The notes: generated from the sequence alone by a model not told the origin. A stretch of DNA of 64,000 nucleotides from Acanthornis magna (GCA_036785705.1 JAWUZG010000361.1:372001-436000), one strand, 5' to 3'. Positions 53,901 through 64,000 are shown, counted from the first letter of the stretch. Made by a program: numbers and translations.

Positions 53901-56900
53901 TTCCAAGCATTAAAATTCATAGATAAATGCTGCTTCTTATTACTCTGCCAGTTACTGTAATAATGTTAGTAATGCCTTGCTCTAACATTTGGACTCCTAA
54001 AACCTTTAGTGTCTTTTCACAAGAGTACAGAATATATAAAAAAGATTAGAGCATTTCTATCTTATGGAGAAAGAGAGGGAAACTAGCTATGCCAGGGCAA
54101 AAGTTATGAGAGCAATCCAAGAATTGTACTTCCCTAACTTCTACTTTCCACTTTAAAATAGGTACCTAAACAGAATCAAACAGCACTTACTCCCAACTAC
54201 TGAAGCATCAAGTTTATTTTCATAGGTAAGGAACTATTTGCAAAGAGGGCTAACATCAGTGAGGGGTACAGAATTACTCAAGAGAAATGGTGAATTGCAA
54301 AGTAAAACCTTGGATGTCTTCACCAGATTATGTGCTCCTGGGAAAACATTAGGAACATAACCTTCTATAGATGCCTAAAGAAAACATAAATGTGAAAACT
54401 AAATAGAGACAGAGGTATGTATTTACTTCAAGAACACAGAATGCTAGGAAGTCAGCTTTTTTTCTTTAAATGTATTTTTAAGTCATACATTTACAAACAC
54501 CTAAGTCAATAGGAAAATTATTCACTGCCAGAAGTCTATTACTCTCCTGAAATGTGGGCGACTACTGTTTTCATCTCTCTGCGTTACCAGAAAATGACAT
54601 CCCCTAATCAAACTTTTGGCTTCTTAACTACTTCTATATTTTCATAGTACAACATTACAGCTATAGAAGATATAACAAGGGAGATTTATCAAACACATAG
54701 TTTCTCAGTCTTTCTTTATCCAAATACCAGGAGGCCCATGTAACCTGTTTGTCGTTTCTATTATGCAGCTATGTGCAAAAAACCAAGATATGTGGCATTT
54801 ACAATTATTTCACCCTCTGACAGTTAACTACCTAGTTACTAACTACCTCTGCCTACACAGAGAGTAAGAACTGCTGCTCAGAAAAGCAAGCAGGGGAAAT
54901 ACACGAGAGTGAAGCACACAATTCTTAATGTCTATGTGGAACTTTGTTATGATAGAACCATTTCCAGGTGCTGAAAGAAATCTCTTTCCAAGCGTGGGAG
55001 GGGCCAATGCATGAGCAAGACCATTGAGCCAACAACACAGGGACACCAGCCTACTAAACTTGTGAAGATACAAGAGAAATGGCTGTTGGTTTATCAGAGC
55101 TTTTCACAGACTGAGACAACCTGGAACAGACTCATGCAGGTCAGTTTTCTAGGAAATGGACTTTCAGTCTTACCTTAAAGAGTGAAAGAAATAGTCCGTC
55201 TGTGCTTTTAAACATTGCCTCTGGTGATTGTGCACAGCATGTTTGCAGCTGCAAATTAGGCACAGCTTGGAGGAACTATTCATAGACTCCCTAGGAAAGT
55301 TCCTGGCCAGTGCCAGACAGGCTAAACCTTCATCAATAACATGGCTGAGGGGAGGAAGAAAGGGCTGCCACCTCTGAATTCAGACCAAGAGCAGAACACC
55401 TGAGACAGGCTTCTACAGCGCCCAGCCCTGTGCAGCTGCAGGCAGACACTGAGGTCCCCGTGCATTCCGTGCAAAATGCCAATTCCTTTTGCATAGGAGT
55501 CTGCTTCAGATGTTCCGTTCTGCCCTCTGAAGACATTCATCTCTACACCCACCCTACAGAGACTAAATGCTTAAGTTAGGCTCTTAATACCAAGAATGTA
55601 ATACCCCCAAAAGGGCACAATTTAAAGCATTCCTACTGCTGGAGCAGGATATAGCTACCTGGTGATGGAGATGAAAGCTAAGTTGCTAGGTGGGAACTCA
55701 TCACAGGGCATGGCACGAATCAGAGGAAGAAGCACATCTGTCCTCCAACCATTCTATTTAAAATTACTCTAGGATATCAAACTTGGGCATGTGAAGACTG
55801 CAAAACAAATAAAACTGAATGCAGTATTTAATCTAGTATCTTACATAACTGATCTTTGAATTAGAAGTGAACCTTTTGAAAAGTATATATACTCCTACAT
55901 TTTAGAATACAATAAATCATCTTCTAGCTGTCCCTACATGCATTTGGTTGTTACTAGTTTAGAAAAGAGCTTTCAAAATCCAAAGGAAAAAAAACAAATT
56001 AAAAAAAACCCTCCCCAAATCCAAACTACAAGGCAAAAAAAAAATCTATTCCTTCAAGTCATAATAAAATATTGAAACATAATGTTATCTTACCTTCCAA
56101 TTTCCTCCTAACAATCCTGGATTCAGACTGAAGAGCTGGACAAGCTCATCGGCACCAACTGCTACACTGCTTTCAGTCACGTTAGCAAGACTGTATTCAG
56201 CAATCAAGGCAAATCGACGAGGTCTTTGGAAAGAACACGCAGAATGCAGGAAAAAGGCTATGTCTCCTTATTCATGTAAAAGTTCAGCCTAATTTCATTT
56301 TTAACTGACTGGCTTAAGTCTGAGCAACAGCACAGGATGAGAATGGTTTTGAAAGCGTTTGGCATGCAGAGCCATAAACTATACATTCAAACAACTACAG
56401 TGCACTAGCAGGATCTCAACCCCTAACAAGAAAAGAAGCAAAACCACTATATGATCTTCTAAAACACTCTTAAAAAAAAAGAACTTATGTGCTTGCCCAA
56501 TTTTTCAAAATACCACAGAATTACTTTCCAATTCATTTTTGATACTTTATTGGTACTAGATAGAATCACTGAACATTTATCAGTGTCAAGCAAGCTACTA
56601 AGGTAAATTTTTCTTCCACAGAAGCAAAATTCAAAGGAAAGGACCAAATTGCACATATAATAAATTGTTTTTCTTAGAGGAAGCCTTCCTTTTTCAGAAT
56701 TCTTTTTCTGCCTACAATTTTGCCTACAATTAAAGCCATTTAGCTCCAAAACACTCCTAAATAAAAGTTCATGGACAATCTTATGAACCAATGATGCATT
56801 AAAAAGAAAGAGCAGAAAGCAGAGTTTGCATTACCTATTCAGAATGAAGAAAGAAGTCTTTCTCAAACCCTTTTCCAACTTAGGCTCTTATCATATCCAA

Positions 56901-59900
56901 AACAGTTCCTAGATTTCCCAGCAGTATCACTGTAGTATCACCAGGGATGGAGCATCCACGACCTCCCCACACAACCTGCTCTAGTGTCTCACCACCCTCA
57001 CAGTAAAAAGCTTCTTCCTAATCAACCTCAACCCTTTCCATCTTTAAGTCAATCAGGCTCATATTAATACAGGAACATTCCTAAACTCCCTGCACTACTG
57101 CCTTACGGTCTTAACACGGATATATTGAAATTGGTGAAACCACTCCTTTCATCTATATTCACAATCTCTAAAAACTTACAGTTCTGTGAAATAAATACAC
57201 CAACTGCCTGCAAGCTTTTATTTTTTTAATAATTTACTACATATGAATCATCATCTTGGTAAAACAACTACATTTCCCACATAATTTGACTGCAAGACTT
57301 TTTCAGCTGACTTTATACAAAAGCCTTCTTTTGATTTATTTATTTCTCAAGCAAATAGTTTGCTTCTGCTTGAGGAACCAGGTGTTTTGTAGGTGAACAA
57401 TTCCCTCTTTTCAGAGCTCTGTGACTAGGGGCTTTGTGTAAGAAGCATGTAGCTGATACTGCACATAATGTACACATAGACTCCAGATGTGTGCAGAACG
57501 CCTTAACAGCAACCAAACACCTCAAATAGACACTTTCCGTTTCAGTATCTTCTCAGAATATAATGAAAAAACCTATTGTACACACTTAAGCTAAGAAACA
57601 ATAGATGTGCTGTGGACTGGTGTTTTTATATGCATGTACTGAAGACTGCACACATAGTTGAACACCAAGTTCCATAAACTCACACGCACACCTATCAGAC
57701 ACAAAATAAATTTTAACAACATAGATTACCTGACTGTAGCCACATAAATATTGATGGCATTTTCCAAGCTAAGTTTCTCACAATAAATTCTCCTAGATTT
57801 ACATGTTTCTTTCATGCTCATTTGTGTCTATGCCTTAAACCCAGCTTTCCAAGTCAGGACCTCTCAGCCTGAATATCACATGCCAGTACCTACATTAACC
57901 TATGAATTAATGCCATAGCTTGTTGGATTATGCTATTTGCTGCCTTTTCAGGTGTGGCAACCTGGTTCAGGAACGGCACGGCGGCCAACCCCCAGCCGCT
58001 TGGGCCATCAGCTCACAGACACCAATGTGGTGGACGGCAAATGGCATTTATTGGTGATTAGCACCGCATTATATAACTTTGGTTACAACGTCACACCGGT
58101 CTGCTTACATCATAAACTAAACGCTATTGGCTACCTGGGGAGGGGTCCTATCTTTCCGTACAGCACGACATCTTCCGACTGCCACACCCTACCTACCCAC
58201 AGCTATTTCTTGCTAAAAAGCTCTACCAATGAAGAGAAGAATATAGGAAGAAATACTACAGGGAAGCTTTCTAACAACGAGCTAACTTGTTGAGTCAAAC
58301 CAATGTCAGACAGCTCCTACAGACACATTATCCACCAGTCACACCCAAAAAATCTTCAAAAATCCTCAGTTAAAACTCACCCCTTCTTTTTGGGAGGTCT
58401 GCCCAGAGGAAGAAGCAATGGTGTAACTCCATACAGTTTTAGGGTTGACAGGATGTCTAAGCACAGCCAGTCTCTACCATACCAAAGCACGGTAACTGAT
58501 GTGTCCTTAAACGATAGCTTTGGCTTCTCCATTACATGTTCTTTTCCATTTTTGTCCTTCAGTGCAATTACCCAACTCAAGCCAGAGACACTGTTATTTA
58601 GGAATTGAGAGGGGAGAGGGGTGTTTAAAACAAAATTCCCAAAGTGACAACAGTTAAACTATGCTTTCAACAGTTTTATATTTCTACTAACTGCTACTTA
58701 TGTTCCTCAGTTTCAGCAATTTCTAGATTATCATCGTATCTTCCCATTTTATAGCTCTATTTCTATACCCCCAAGCCATTAATATTTTGTACATTCTTCT
58801 CAAGTAAATCTCTTTGTGACAAGGCATTGCTTACTTCATAGCTTCTTTGCTCACAAATGGAAGACCTGTATAAGGATCTAGAGGTTTAGCGAGAAGCATT
58901 ACTCTCGTTTTGAAGGCAGATGTCTGTTTGAAGATGGATTCATTCTTCCAGTACCCAGGGTTCTTATCATGTAGAGCATCACAGCCCAAAGAAACAGTTT
59001 CTGGTTGTTTAGGCTTCATTTTCCACATTGTCCATTTTGGTTGCAAAGCACTGGAATAGAGTTTCAGCCAAAGTCCACTGAAAATAAAAATAGAATGAAG
59101 AGGAATAAATTTCAAGAACAGTCACTCAATTTTTATACACACATCTCAGCTACCACCAAGCTGAAATGTTAGCACAATGTTAGCACAATGTTAGCACAAA
59201 AACAGTCTTGTCTGCCTTCTTCAAAATATGGGATCCAGGATGAAGCTCAGCGACAGCAGAGCCATAGTCAGCAATGGAAGTGAAAACTGATAAAGGTTAA
59301 GCAGTAAATTTTGAAAATTCCACCCCAAAACAATGATGCATCCTCCTCACAGAAAATCAGCTAGTGGAGAAAGTGTTTTAATACCTTTTATTCAACAAAG
59401 GTAATCTGTACACTTCAAGTTTCTCACACAGATACAGCAGAAAGTGGAGTGGAGGAGGACAATCAGATTCACACCTTTGCTTGGTGTTACCAGAGTCACG
59501 TCAATCCCTTCTTCACTCTTTGGAAAAGCTCAGAGAAGACATGACTTTCTGAAGACAAAGAAACATGTGACAGTAATGATGGGTTCATCTCCTTCACGCC
59601 AGGAAAACTAGGAGGTCACATTTCAGCCCTCTAGGACATTTCAGTATCTCTAGGACAGTTCATGGAATACTGAATACAGGAACCGACAAGAATTCGAACA
59701 ATAATCTGTGAATGCAGGTTTCCAGTAAGTTTTCTAATTTTAAAGTGCCAGACATACACTTCACATAACTGCACTAAAGAAAATTAATGGGAAGGGCAAC
59801 AAATTCTCAAGAGACATTTTCTACCATTAATTGGCAAGACTACCTTTACCAATCCTCACTCATCCCCAGGCAAACTTAGGCTGCTATGCTTTGTATTGCA

Positions 59901-62900
59901 TTTTGCCCTCTCCTGAAAGCATTCAAGGACTGAATCCATCCCACATTGCCTCCTACCCACAACAAAGATATCAGACACTTCTCTTTTAAGACCAGGAAAG
60001 GCAACCAAGTTACCAGATAGCACAAAACATTTCTGATGGAGAGGGGAAGTTCTTTTTTAACCCCAAAGTGGTTTAGAACTGTCCGGCAATGTAAACAAAG
60101 GAGAGATGTGCTTGACATACAATCATTGGGGGAAATTGAGCTATCATCCAACTGGTCCTAATCAGCCTAAAAAGTCCAGTAAAATAACCTGCTATGAAAG
60201 TCTCCTGTTAACTAGAAACCCCTCCCCAACTCCCCCTCCCCTCCATCCTTTCTTTCTTGGAGAGACATACTCCGCATCTTACTCTATGATGCTGAAAAGA
60301 CAGCGCTTAGCAGTAGGCATTTCCTGCATTTTCAAGTTACAGATTCAGCAATTTAGCTGACTGAAGACAGACTAATCACAAATACCTACCATCCTTGTCC
60401 TCACTCTCAGTTATATATTGCTTCTTCCTTTCCAAAAACAGTGCTGTGCAACCAAAGAAATTAGTTCAAGCTCAAAAATTCAGTTAGGGTAGGGAGACAG
60501 AGGAGAAAACGAACGAGGACCTGGAATCACAAATGTTTAGGAAAGTATCACTGCCCTTTCATCCTCAAGTCCCATTTGTGCACATTTTCTAATCTCTGTT
60601 GAGAGTAGAAAATGGAAACAGACATCATCGAGATGGAGGCAAATAAATCATCCTGCCCTGAGCAGCCACAGTGATTTCATCCTGCCTTACCACCCTGAAG
60701 TGGAAAATGCATACTAAGATAATTTGTGTCAACTATGCAATTTTTATCTACACTGACCTGCTGACAATCTCAACACATACATCTGGATTACAGTCTTCCC
60801 TTTAAATTCATCGGTTCTAAAGGTGTCAAAGCCAATGTAAACCAATTGACTGTATAAGTTTTGGCAAATAAGGGAAAACGGATTCATACTGGATGCAGCA
60901 ACTTCCTATACAGGAAGACATTTTCTCATTCAAACAACACTAATGCAGTACAATCCTAGAAAATCAAAGGATACTCAGACATCCTAGTTATCACATATCA
61001 ACCCGGGTCTCTCCTCCTTTTCCTTTCACAAAATTGTCGTGATACCGGTAGGAGCAATTGGTGTACTCTGTATAAGCAATCCTTAGACAAAAAGTGTCAG
61101 TATTTATCTTCATCTCTTTGGTTTCAATTTAGAAATCACCAAAATTTGACCAACAGAGCAACAGATAAAAACCACTAGTGAATCATTTGATTGAATCAAC
61201 CCCTCTACAAAAACCTGATGAAAGAACTAAATAAGCAGAACTTCAAAATGGTGAAAGCTATGACCATTCCACAAAGCTACTGGTGACACACAAGTTAGGA
61301 TCACTCGAGCAGAAAAGTTTGTGCAAGTGCATGTGAATACAAACAAATATATGCAAGTTTTAAAACAAAAAAAAAGTGCTAATAGCAACATTTCAAAGCA
61401 CTGGATTTAGTTTTTGCCTCATAACTCCCATTAAACAACAGGGCTTGCACAGCTAGAATTCCATGCAACACATCCTGTGGGCTATGCAGTGCAATTTCGG
61501 CAGAGTAACTGCACACAGGTACAAGCATCAGTGCTCTGGCATCAGAGAAACTAAATTAGAAAGACTCATAACTCAGGTAACTACAACTGGAGCATGACTG
61601 AAACCTTCCCTCTTCCTTACTGGTCACTGGCCAGGTCATAGAAGCGCTTATTCACACAACCGGCAGACAACAGGGACACAGGATCCAAATAGGAAAATAC
61701 CTTCAGCAGCATTTCTGATGGCATGTTGGGAAACAAGAGACGAATACTGTTACACTTGCCTGCAAACTCCGGAAACTGCAATGGCAGAGAATTTTAATTT
61801 CAAACCAGAGAAAAACAGAAGAGGTGGAAACCAGCAGCTTGTAAATAGATGAATCAAAAATCACCTGAAGAGGAATCAAAAGTCACCTGAAGAGTTAAAC
61901 TGGAATTTGGGTTCTATTTTCAGTCTCCAGTATGTGGCATTTGCCTAAAATAATTAATCAAAACTTATTCAAGTGGCATAGCACTATTACATGAAAAGTT
62001 ATGGGTTTGCATTTTCATTAAACTTTGTTAACTTTAACCCAATTTGCCATGAAACTACCTCATTTAGCTTCAGTTTCTTATTGCTCGTACCGTGACTTTA
62101 ACATTTATTCCACAACGACCAGCTTTTCCAAAACTGCAGATATATTCACTCTCCCTCTTGACTGTGGTGTCCCATCTCAAGATGCACCAGGACAGAAATG
62201 ATCATGCTCTACCTCATCATAATCTTCAAACGCTATGTGCTCAGGGGTCTCGCACAATTCTCATTTATGTCAAAAGAAAGATGTGAACTTCAAAGCAAGA
62301 GCCAAGTGGCATCCTGAAAATGTCAATGTCTCTGTGCCTCTGGAAAGCTTTGGAAAATGAAAGCGCCAGTCTAAGCCTGACAAGCAGAACATACCCTGGA
62401 GATGAGCCAACATGGTTTTTGTATTAACAGATAGAAACCTCGTACCATTTGAGCAGTACCTTGTAACTACACGGAGTTTAAAATACATGGATTTTATACT
62501 TTGATTTTCTCGAGCGTTGATTACGGTCAAATCACTGCTGAAAATACAAGGTGCTGTGAAAGTCAACACCCCAGGTGTGGCTCTCGTCCTTTTACTACTG
62601 TTATTTGCAACACTTGATTTATAGCATTATTTCAGAAGCAGAGAGCTTTAAAGAGTAGCATGATAATGCCAATACCTCAATGATTGTATTACATTCAGAA
62701 TCTTAGTTGCATAAACATAGAGGCAATGTGCCAAAACTTTCAATGTGCCAACACTTCCACTCTTCCACTCCTACTCTTTGTGTAAAGACATACTCACCTC
62801 TCAATGCACGCATTTGGTTTTGGTTTTATGGTAGGTGTCGAATACAGACTTTTAATTCCAGCATTTTTGGTCTCAGAGCATTCCCCAGGCCTGGCAGCAA

Positions 62901-62911
62901 AGGTCCTTAAC
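50905..62911 (-). CDS. FBXO15: FBXO15 gene (F-box only protein 15), minus strand, partial at both ends
   Basis: This is the only real protein gene seen. Coding segments in transcript order: 62911-62798 (putative), 62537-62395 (putative), 61775 or 61759 to 61621, 59077-58835, 58590-58381, 56223-56094, 53840-53758, 52788-52643, 51750-51548. All introns are GT-AG. From the F-box exon onward the phases join without a break; with the 61759 start the two upstream exons join too, giving about 470 codons. The identity rests on the F-box followed, in order, by blocks matching the mammalian FBXO15 family (GYWKNE, DPYTGLP, DTSVTVLWYG, ALIAEYSL, AFVMASL, LERSILGSA, YLCGTF). F-box proteins bind SKP1 and bring substrates to CUL1 ubiquitin ligases; mouse Fbxo15 is known as a pluripotent-cell marker. 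The start codon exon and the conserved C-terminal tail were not found. The span is drawn to a putative poly(A) site near 50,905. Confidence 0.9.
51548..51750 (-). CDS. FBXO15: FBXO15 last recognised coding exon
   Basis: The peptide RTVKLVNVHWKHDSC, then QVFQGKSDAFLACLLELCG and SYFHAESSK, matches the weaker mammalian block VKLIVIHLKN...SCSMMDVTLLDEHGKPFWCFSS. The 5' edge is uncertain: an AG at 51,751-51,752 gives the phase needed (two leading bases), while the better pyrimidine tract (ttgctccag before 51,716) would break frame. The 3' edge AAG|GTAAGG at 51,548 is a strong donor, but unspliced reading reaches TAA at 51,536-51,538. An antisense LTR lies about 70 bp upstream of the exon. Confidence 0.75.
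51820..52180 (+). mobile_element. truncated songbird-type LTR, antisense in FBXO15 intron
   Basis: It starts with tgtgttgggtttgtgtg and continues with gaagctgccagaagcttccc, a degenerate TATA region (gataacagatttaagaag) and ctgcagcccatggaggtc repeats near the end. I recognise this layout as an LTR family that is abundant in songbird genomes. The right end lacks a clear LTR terminus, so the copy looks 3'-truncated. No coding region. It sits in the intron just upstream of the exon at 51,750, on the opposite strand to the gene. Confidence 0.7.
52643..52788 (-). CDS. FBXO15: FBXO15 exon (YLCGTF block)
   Basis: A 146-bp exon with acceptor ttttttttcaag|C and donor TGCAGAAAAG|GTAAAG. The peptide has PPPNGPLLDDTDPDCGLHHY, SLHLDLHGRSCRYLCGTFNG and HFCRKG. 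These match mammalian PPHSPFLDDSPEYGLHGYQLHVDLHSGGVFYLCGTFRNLFTKRG in order. It ends in phase 1. The frame stays open past the donor for a while, but family length and the good GTAAAG donor favour splicing here. Confidence 0.92.
53758..53840 (-). CDS. FBXO15: FBXO15 small exon (AFVMASL block)
   Basis: An 83-bp exon, too short to stand out as a free open frame. Acceptor ttaatttttcag|GAT, donor GCTGTTGT|GTAAGC. The peptide DTNEIAFVMASLRYNQLLER then SILGSAV matches mammalian EEELAFVMANLHFHHLVERSTLGSA. It starts in phase 0 after the Lys ending the previous exon and leaves two bases (GT), which the C at 52,788 completes to Val. It was found by following family order and phase. Confidence 0.92.
56094..56223 (-). 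CDS. FBXO15: FBXO15 exon (ALIAEYSL block)
   Basis: A 130-bp exon with acceptor ttctttccaaag|ACC and donor TGGAAG|GTAAGA. One leading base completes a Gly codon, then 43 codons end in phase 0. The peptide RRFALIAEYSLANVTES and the LVQLFSLNPGLLGGNWK end correspond to mammalian LRWHSLIAKYNLSHLT and LIRIFCLHPGLLVGVWK. The reading frame is intact. Confidence 0.93.
56939..57065 (-). mobile_element. CR1 fragment in FBXO15 intron, minus strand
   Basis: accagggatggagcatccac, cctgctctagtgtctcacc, accctcacagtaaaaagct, tcttcctaatcaacctcaac is a reversed CR1 segment. It lies between FBXO15 exons 58,381-58,590 and 56,094-56,223. Confidence 0.8.
57953..58260 (-). mobile_element. solo-LTR-like endogenous retrovirus remnant (ERVK type), sense to FBXO15
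   Basis: About 308 bp, GC-richer than its surroundings, beginning TG and ending CA when read on the minus strand. In that direction it shows a CCAAT box (58,130-58,126), TATATAA (around 58,075-58,069), AATAAA (58,052-58,047) and a U5-like GC-rich end near 57,953. No flanking target duplication was found, so the borders are approximate. No internal viral genes are present. It lies in the FBXO15 intron just downstream of the exon at 58,381. The class assignment is a judgement from LTR length and layout. Confidence 0.7.
58381..58590 (-). CDS. FBXO15: FBXO15 middle exon
   Basis: A 210-bp exon with acceptor ctaaataacag|TGTC and donor AAGAAGGG|GTGAGT. It joins the previous exon by completing an Asn codon. 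Key peptide stretches are LSWVIALKDKNGKEHVMEK and FKDTSVTVLWYGRDW, then STLKLYGVTP. These match the mammalian GWAIILKEKGGKEYIMEH, NDTSVTVIWYGKKW and STLDLCGMTP. The exon ends with a basic PPKKKG run. A sense-oriented ERV LTR begins only about 120 bp past the donor. Confidence 0.94.
58835..59077 (-). CDS. FBXO15: FBXO15 exon after the F-box
   Basis: A 243-bp exon with acceptor tttattttcag|TGG and donor ATGAA|GTAAGC. It starts one base into a codon and ends after two, so it joins both neighbours in frame. The peptide begins LWLKLYSSAL, matching the 'IWIRIYSTAF' position that follows the F-box in mammalian FBXO15. It carries the landmarks NPGYWKNESIFKQ and LDPYTGLPFVSKEA, which match GYWKKEYITKQ and NPYTGLPVKTKEA. 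No stop or frameshift is seen, so this part looks functional. Confidence 0.93.
59165..59197. repeat. 11-bp tandem repeat, three perfect copies
   Basis: Unit aatgttagcac repeated three times, about 90 bp upstream (transcript sense) of the FBXO15 exon acceptor at 59,077. Confidence 0.96.
61621..61775 (-). CDS. FBXO15: FBXO15 exon encoding the F-box
   Basis: The frame contains an F-box core: MPSEMLLKVFSYLDPVSLL followed by SAGCVNKRFYDLASD, close to the mammalian FBXO15 F-box in both sequence and spacing. The LPSE-like start, the L-x-x-V/I-F-S-Y-L-D helix and the R-F-Y end are the SKP1-binding features of the family. The donor is CA|GTAAGG at 61,620, leaving phase 2; the first base of the next exon completes a His codon. 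Two acceptors are possible: ttgcag before 61,775 (phase 0) or tttgcag before 61,759 (two leading bases). The second joins in frame to the putative upstream exon 62,395-62,537. Confidence 0.93.
61851..61894. repeat. 22-bp tandem duplication
   Basis: Two copies (61,851-61,872 and 61,873-61,894) of gaatcaaaaRtcacctgaag plus ag, one mismatch, in the intron just upstream of the F-box exon. Confidence 0.95.
62395..62537 (-). CDS. FBXO15: putative FBXO15 5' exon upstream of the F-box
   Basis: This is an open stretch between acceptor tgtattttcag (exon from 62,537) and donor CTCCAGG|GTATGT (exon end 62,395). It starts with one base completing the AG left by the exon at 62,798 and ends in phase 1, which fits the alternative F-box acceptor at 61,759. 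An alternative donor ACAAG|GTACTG at 62,460 would give a 78-bp exon ending in phase 2. I see no similarity to mammalian FBXO15 N-termini, which diverge quickly, so support is splice logic only. Confidence 0.4.
62798..62911 (-). CDS. FBXO15: putative FBXO15 N-terminal exon
   Basis: A 114-bp open stretch with a strong acceptor (ctttcttacaactag|G) and a strong donor (GAGAG|GTGAGT). Only one frame is open: LRTFAARPGECSETKNAG, then a Lys/Pro-rich run TPTIKPKPNACIE. It begins one base into a codon, so at least one earlier exon with the start codon must exist. It ends in phase 2, matching the putative exon at 62,537. No homology was recognised. The position upstream of the F-box exon and the quality of the splice sites are the evidence. 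Confidence 0.5.
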
Positions 62912-64000
62912 CTAGTTGTAAGAAAGAAAAGCTGTTAAGAGTCACATATCGACAAAATGAAGAAATACGCATCCTGTGCAAACCTAGACAGAACATTTCA
63001 ACCAAGGCAAGATTCGGGGAATACATCATATGGCAACTCAGTACTAGCAGTTCACTGATTTGAACAACTATGCCCAAGTTAAAATACCTGGCATCAGGAA
63101 GATTCAGATTTAAACTCACAGCTGTCATTCCTGTGATTCATCTCTCACAGTGGTCAGAAGGGAACAGTGTCACTCCCCCAAATCACTTTGAATCCAGCAG
63201 AGATCTGTTACCTTTAGACAGCTGCACCACTGTGGCCACCACAACCAACCTCAACACAGGCCCCTCCAGCAAGTCAAACTCACTGATTAATCCTCTTTTT
63301 TACAGCATTACTCTAGAGACGTTTTTGAGCCATCCAACTTTACTAAGCTATTAAAAGATACCAAATACCTTGAAACTTCCTCAAAAACTGTTGAGGTTCA
63401 AAAAGAGTTTCCTTGAATACATAACAGAATCATACATGAAACAAAGCTGAAGTCTCATTTCAGATCTTCCCCAGCTAAAATACTCAAAATCTGAGAGATA
63501 AGCGTTATTTCCACAGGCAAACAGATATCAATGTTTTTATAGCTCATCAGTGTTGCAAAATGTGGAATATGTAAAATTTTCTTAAGAAATTATGTTCTTT
63601 GATGTTTGATCTTTGTGTACTTTCAAGTCTAAACAGCTTGGAAAGGAGATTCAATCCATGAAAACAGAGAGCAGCTCAGGGATGTCCAGATGCTAGAAAG
63701 ACAAATTATTTGGTGGTAGAATTGCTTTGTTAAGGTTTAGGGCTTGGCATGCTTCAATAAATTCACACCTAGGGGGAGGTTAACAAAGCTTGGGAAGAAG
63801 GATGCCCACGGACAGTGCACACAACAAATGCAGATTTACAGGCCACACGAACACCTGGAAGAACTCCCAAGATAAGGGAAAAACTTCTAAAACCAACTCC
63901 TGAAATCAGCTCCAACTTCCCGAAGTGTGAACTTGCAACCACTGACCCAAGAAACTCAGTGACACAAAAGAAGAGAAAGAGAAAGAGCATGTGGACTAAT
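62912..64000. other. region upstream of recognised FBXO15 exons
   Basis: No CpG-rich promoter, start-codon exon or TIMM21 exon was recognised. A stretch at about 63,130-63,355 is open on both strands. Its minus frame (FDLLEGPVLRLVVVATVVQL) ends at a stop near 63,140 and its only good donor (AAAG|GTAACAG) has the wrong phase to join the exon at 62,911. Confidence 0.5.

Noticed and set aside
55650..55740. Minus-strand stretch ending SNLAFISITR as the AFVMA exon of FBXO15
   Set aside because: A much better match with correct phase exists at 53,758-53,840.
1..64000. tRNA, rRNA, CRISPR arrays, bacterial operons
   Set aside because: None seen; the sequence is vertebrate nuclear DNA.

Overview
This is AT-rich vertebrate nuclear DNA from a bird, most likely a songbird. 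CR1 LINE 3' ends are scattered through it, with the typical avian terminus around 'aatcatagaatgg' or its complement. Three solo-LTR-like sequences are present, and two of them (about 37.4-37.9 kb and 51.8-52.2 kb) look like LTR families I recognise as common in songbird genomes. There are no bacterial or organellar features. Nearly all long open frames are chance frames or lie inside repeats.

Layout. Positions 1 to about 50.9 kb are a gene desert. They hold CR1 fragments (about 2.0-2.6, 17.6-18.3, 18.5, 35.3 and 49.1-49.4 kb), one old ERV LTR (37,375-37,909), simple repeats (TTCC tract, ATT tract, CTTTTTTT x4, a 50-base A run, a CT tract) and several low-CpG AT-rich blocks that look like possible conserved non-coding elements. 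No exon could be supported there.

From about 50.9 to 62.9 kb the minus strand carries one real, multi-exon gene: FBXO15, an F-box protein and predicted substrate receptor of an SCF ubiquitin ligase. Seven exons were read by eye with matching splice phases, from the F-box exon (61,621-61,775) to the last recognised coding exon (51,548-51,750). Two further 5' exons (62,798-62,911 and 62,395-62,537) are supported only by splice sites, phase and open frame. The start codon exon was not found and probably lies beyond the right edge. The conserved C-terminal tail known from mammalian FBXO15 was also not found. Either there is a distant last exon, or the bird protein stops just after the exon at 51,548 (TAA at 51,536-51,538) and polyadenylates near 50.9 kb. 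There, a near-perfect 21-bp inverted repeat places an AATAAA on each strand.

The layout fits the known vertebrate order NETO1 - large desert - FBXO15 - TIMM21, with FBXO15 transcribed towards the desert. TIMM21 would be just outside the right edge; this is inference. Two LTRs sit inside FBXO15 introns, one in sense with its own TATA and AATAAA, one antisense. No previously undescribed biological system is evident. The points most worth checking are the FBXO15 ends, the sense LTR next to a splice donor, the hairpin with two polyadenylation signals, and the candidate conserved elements.
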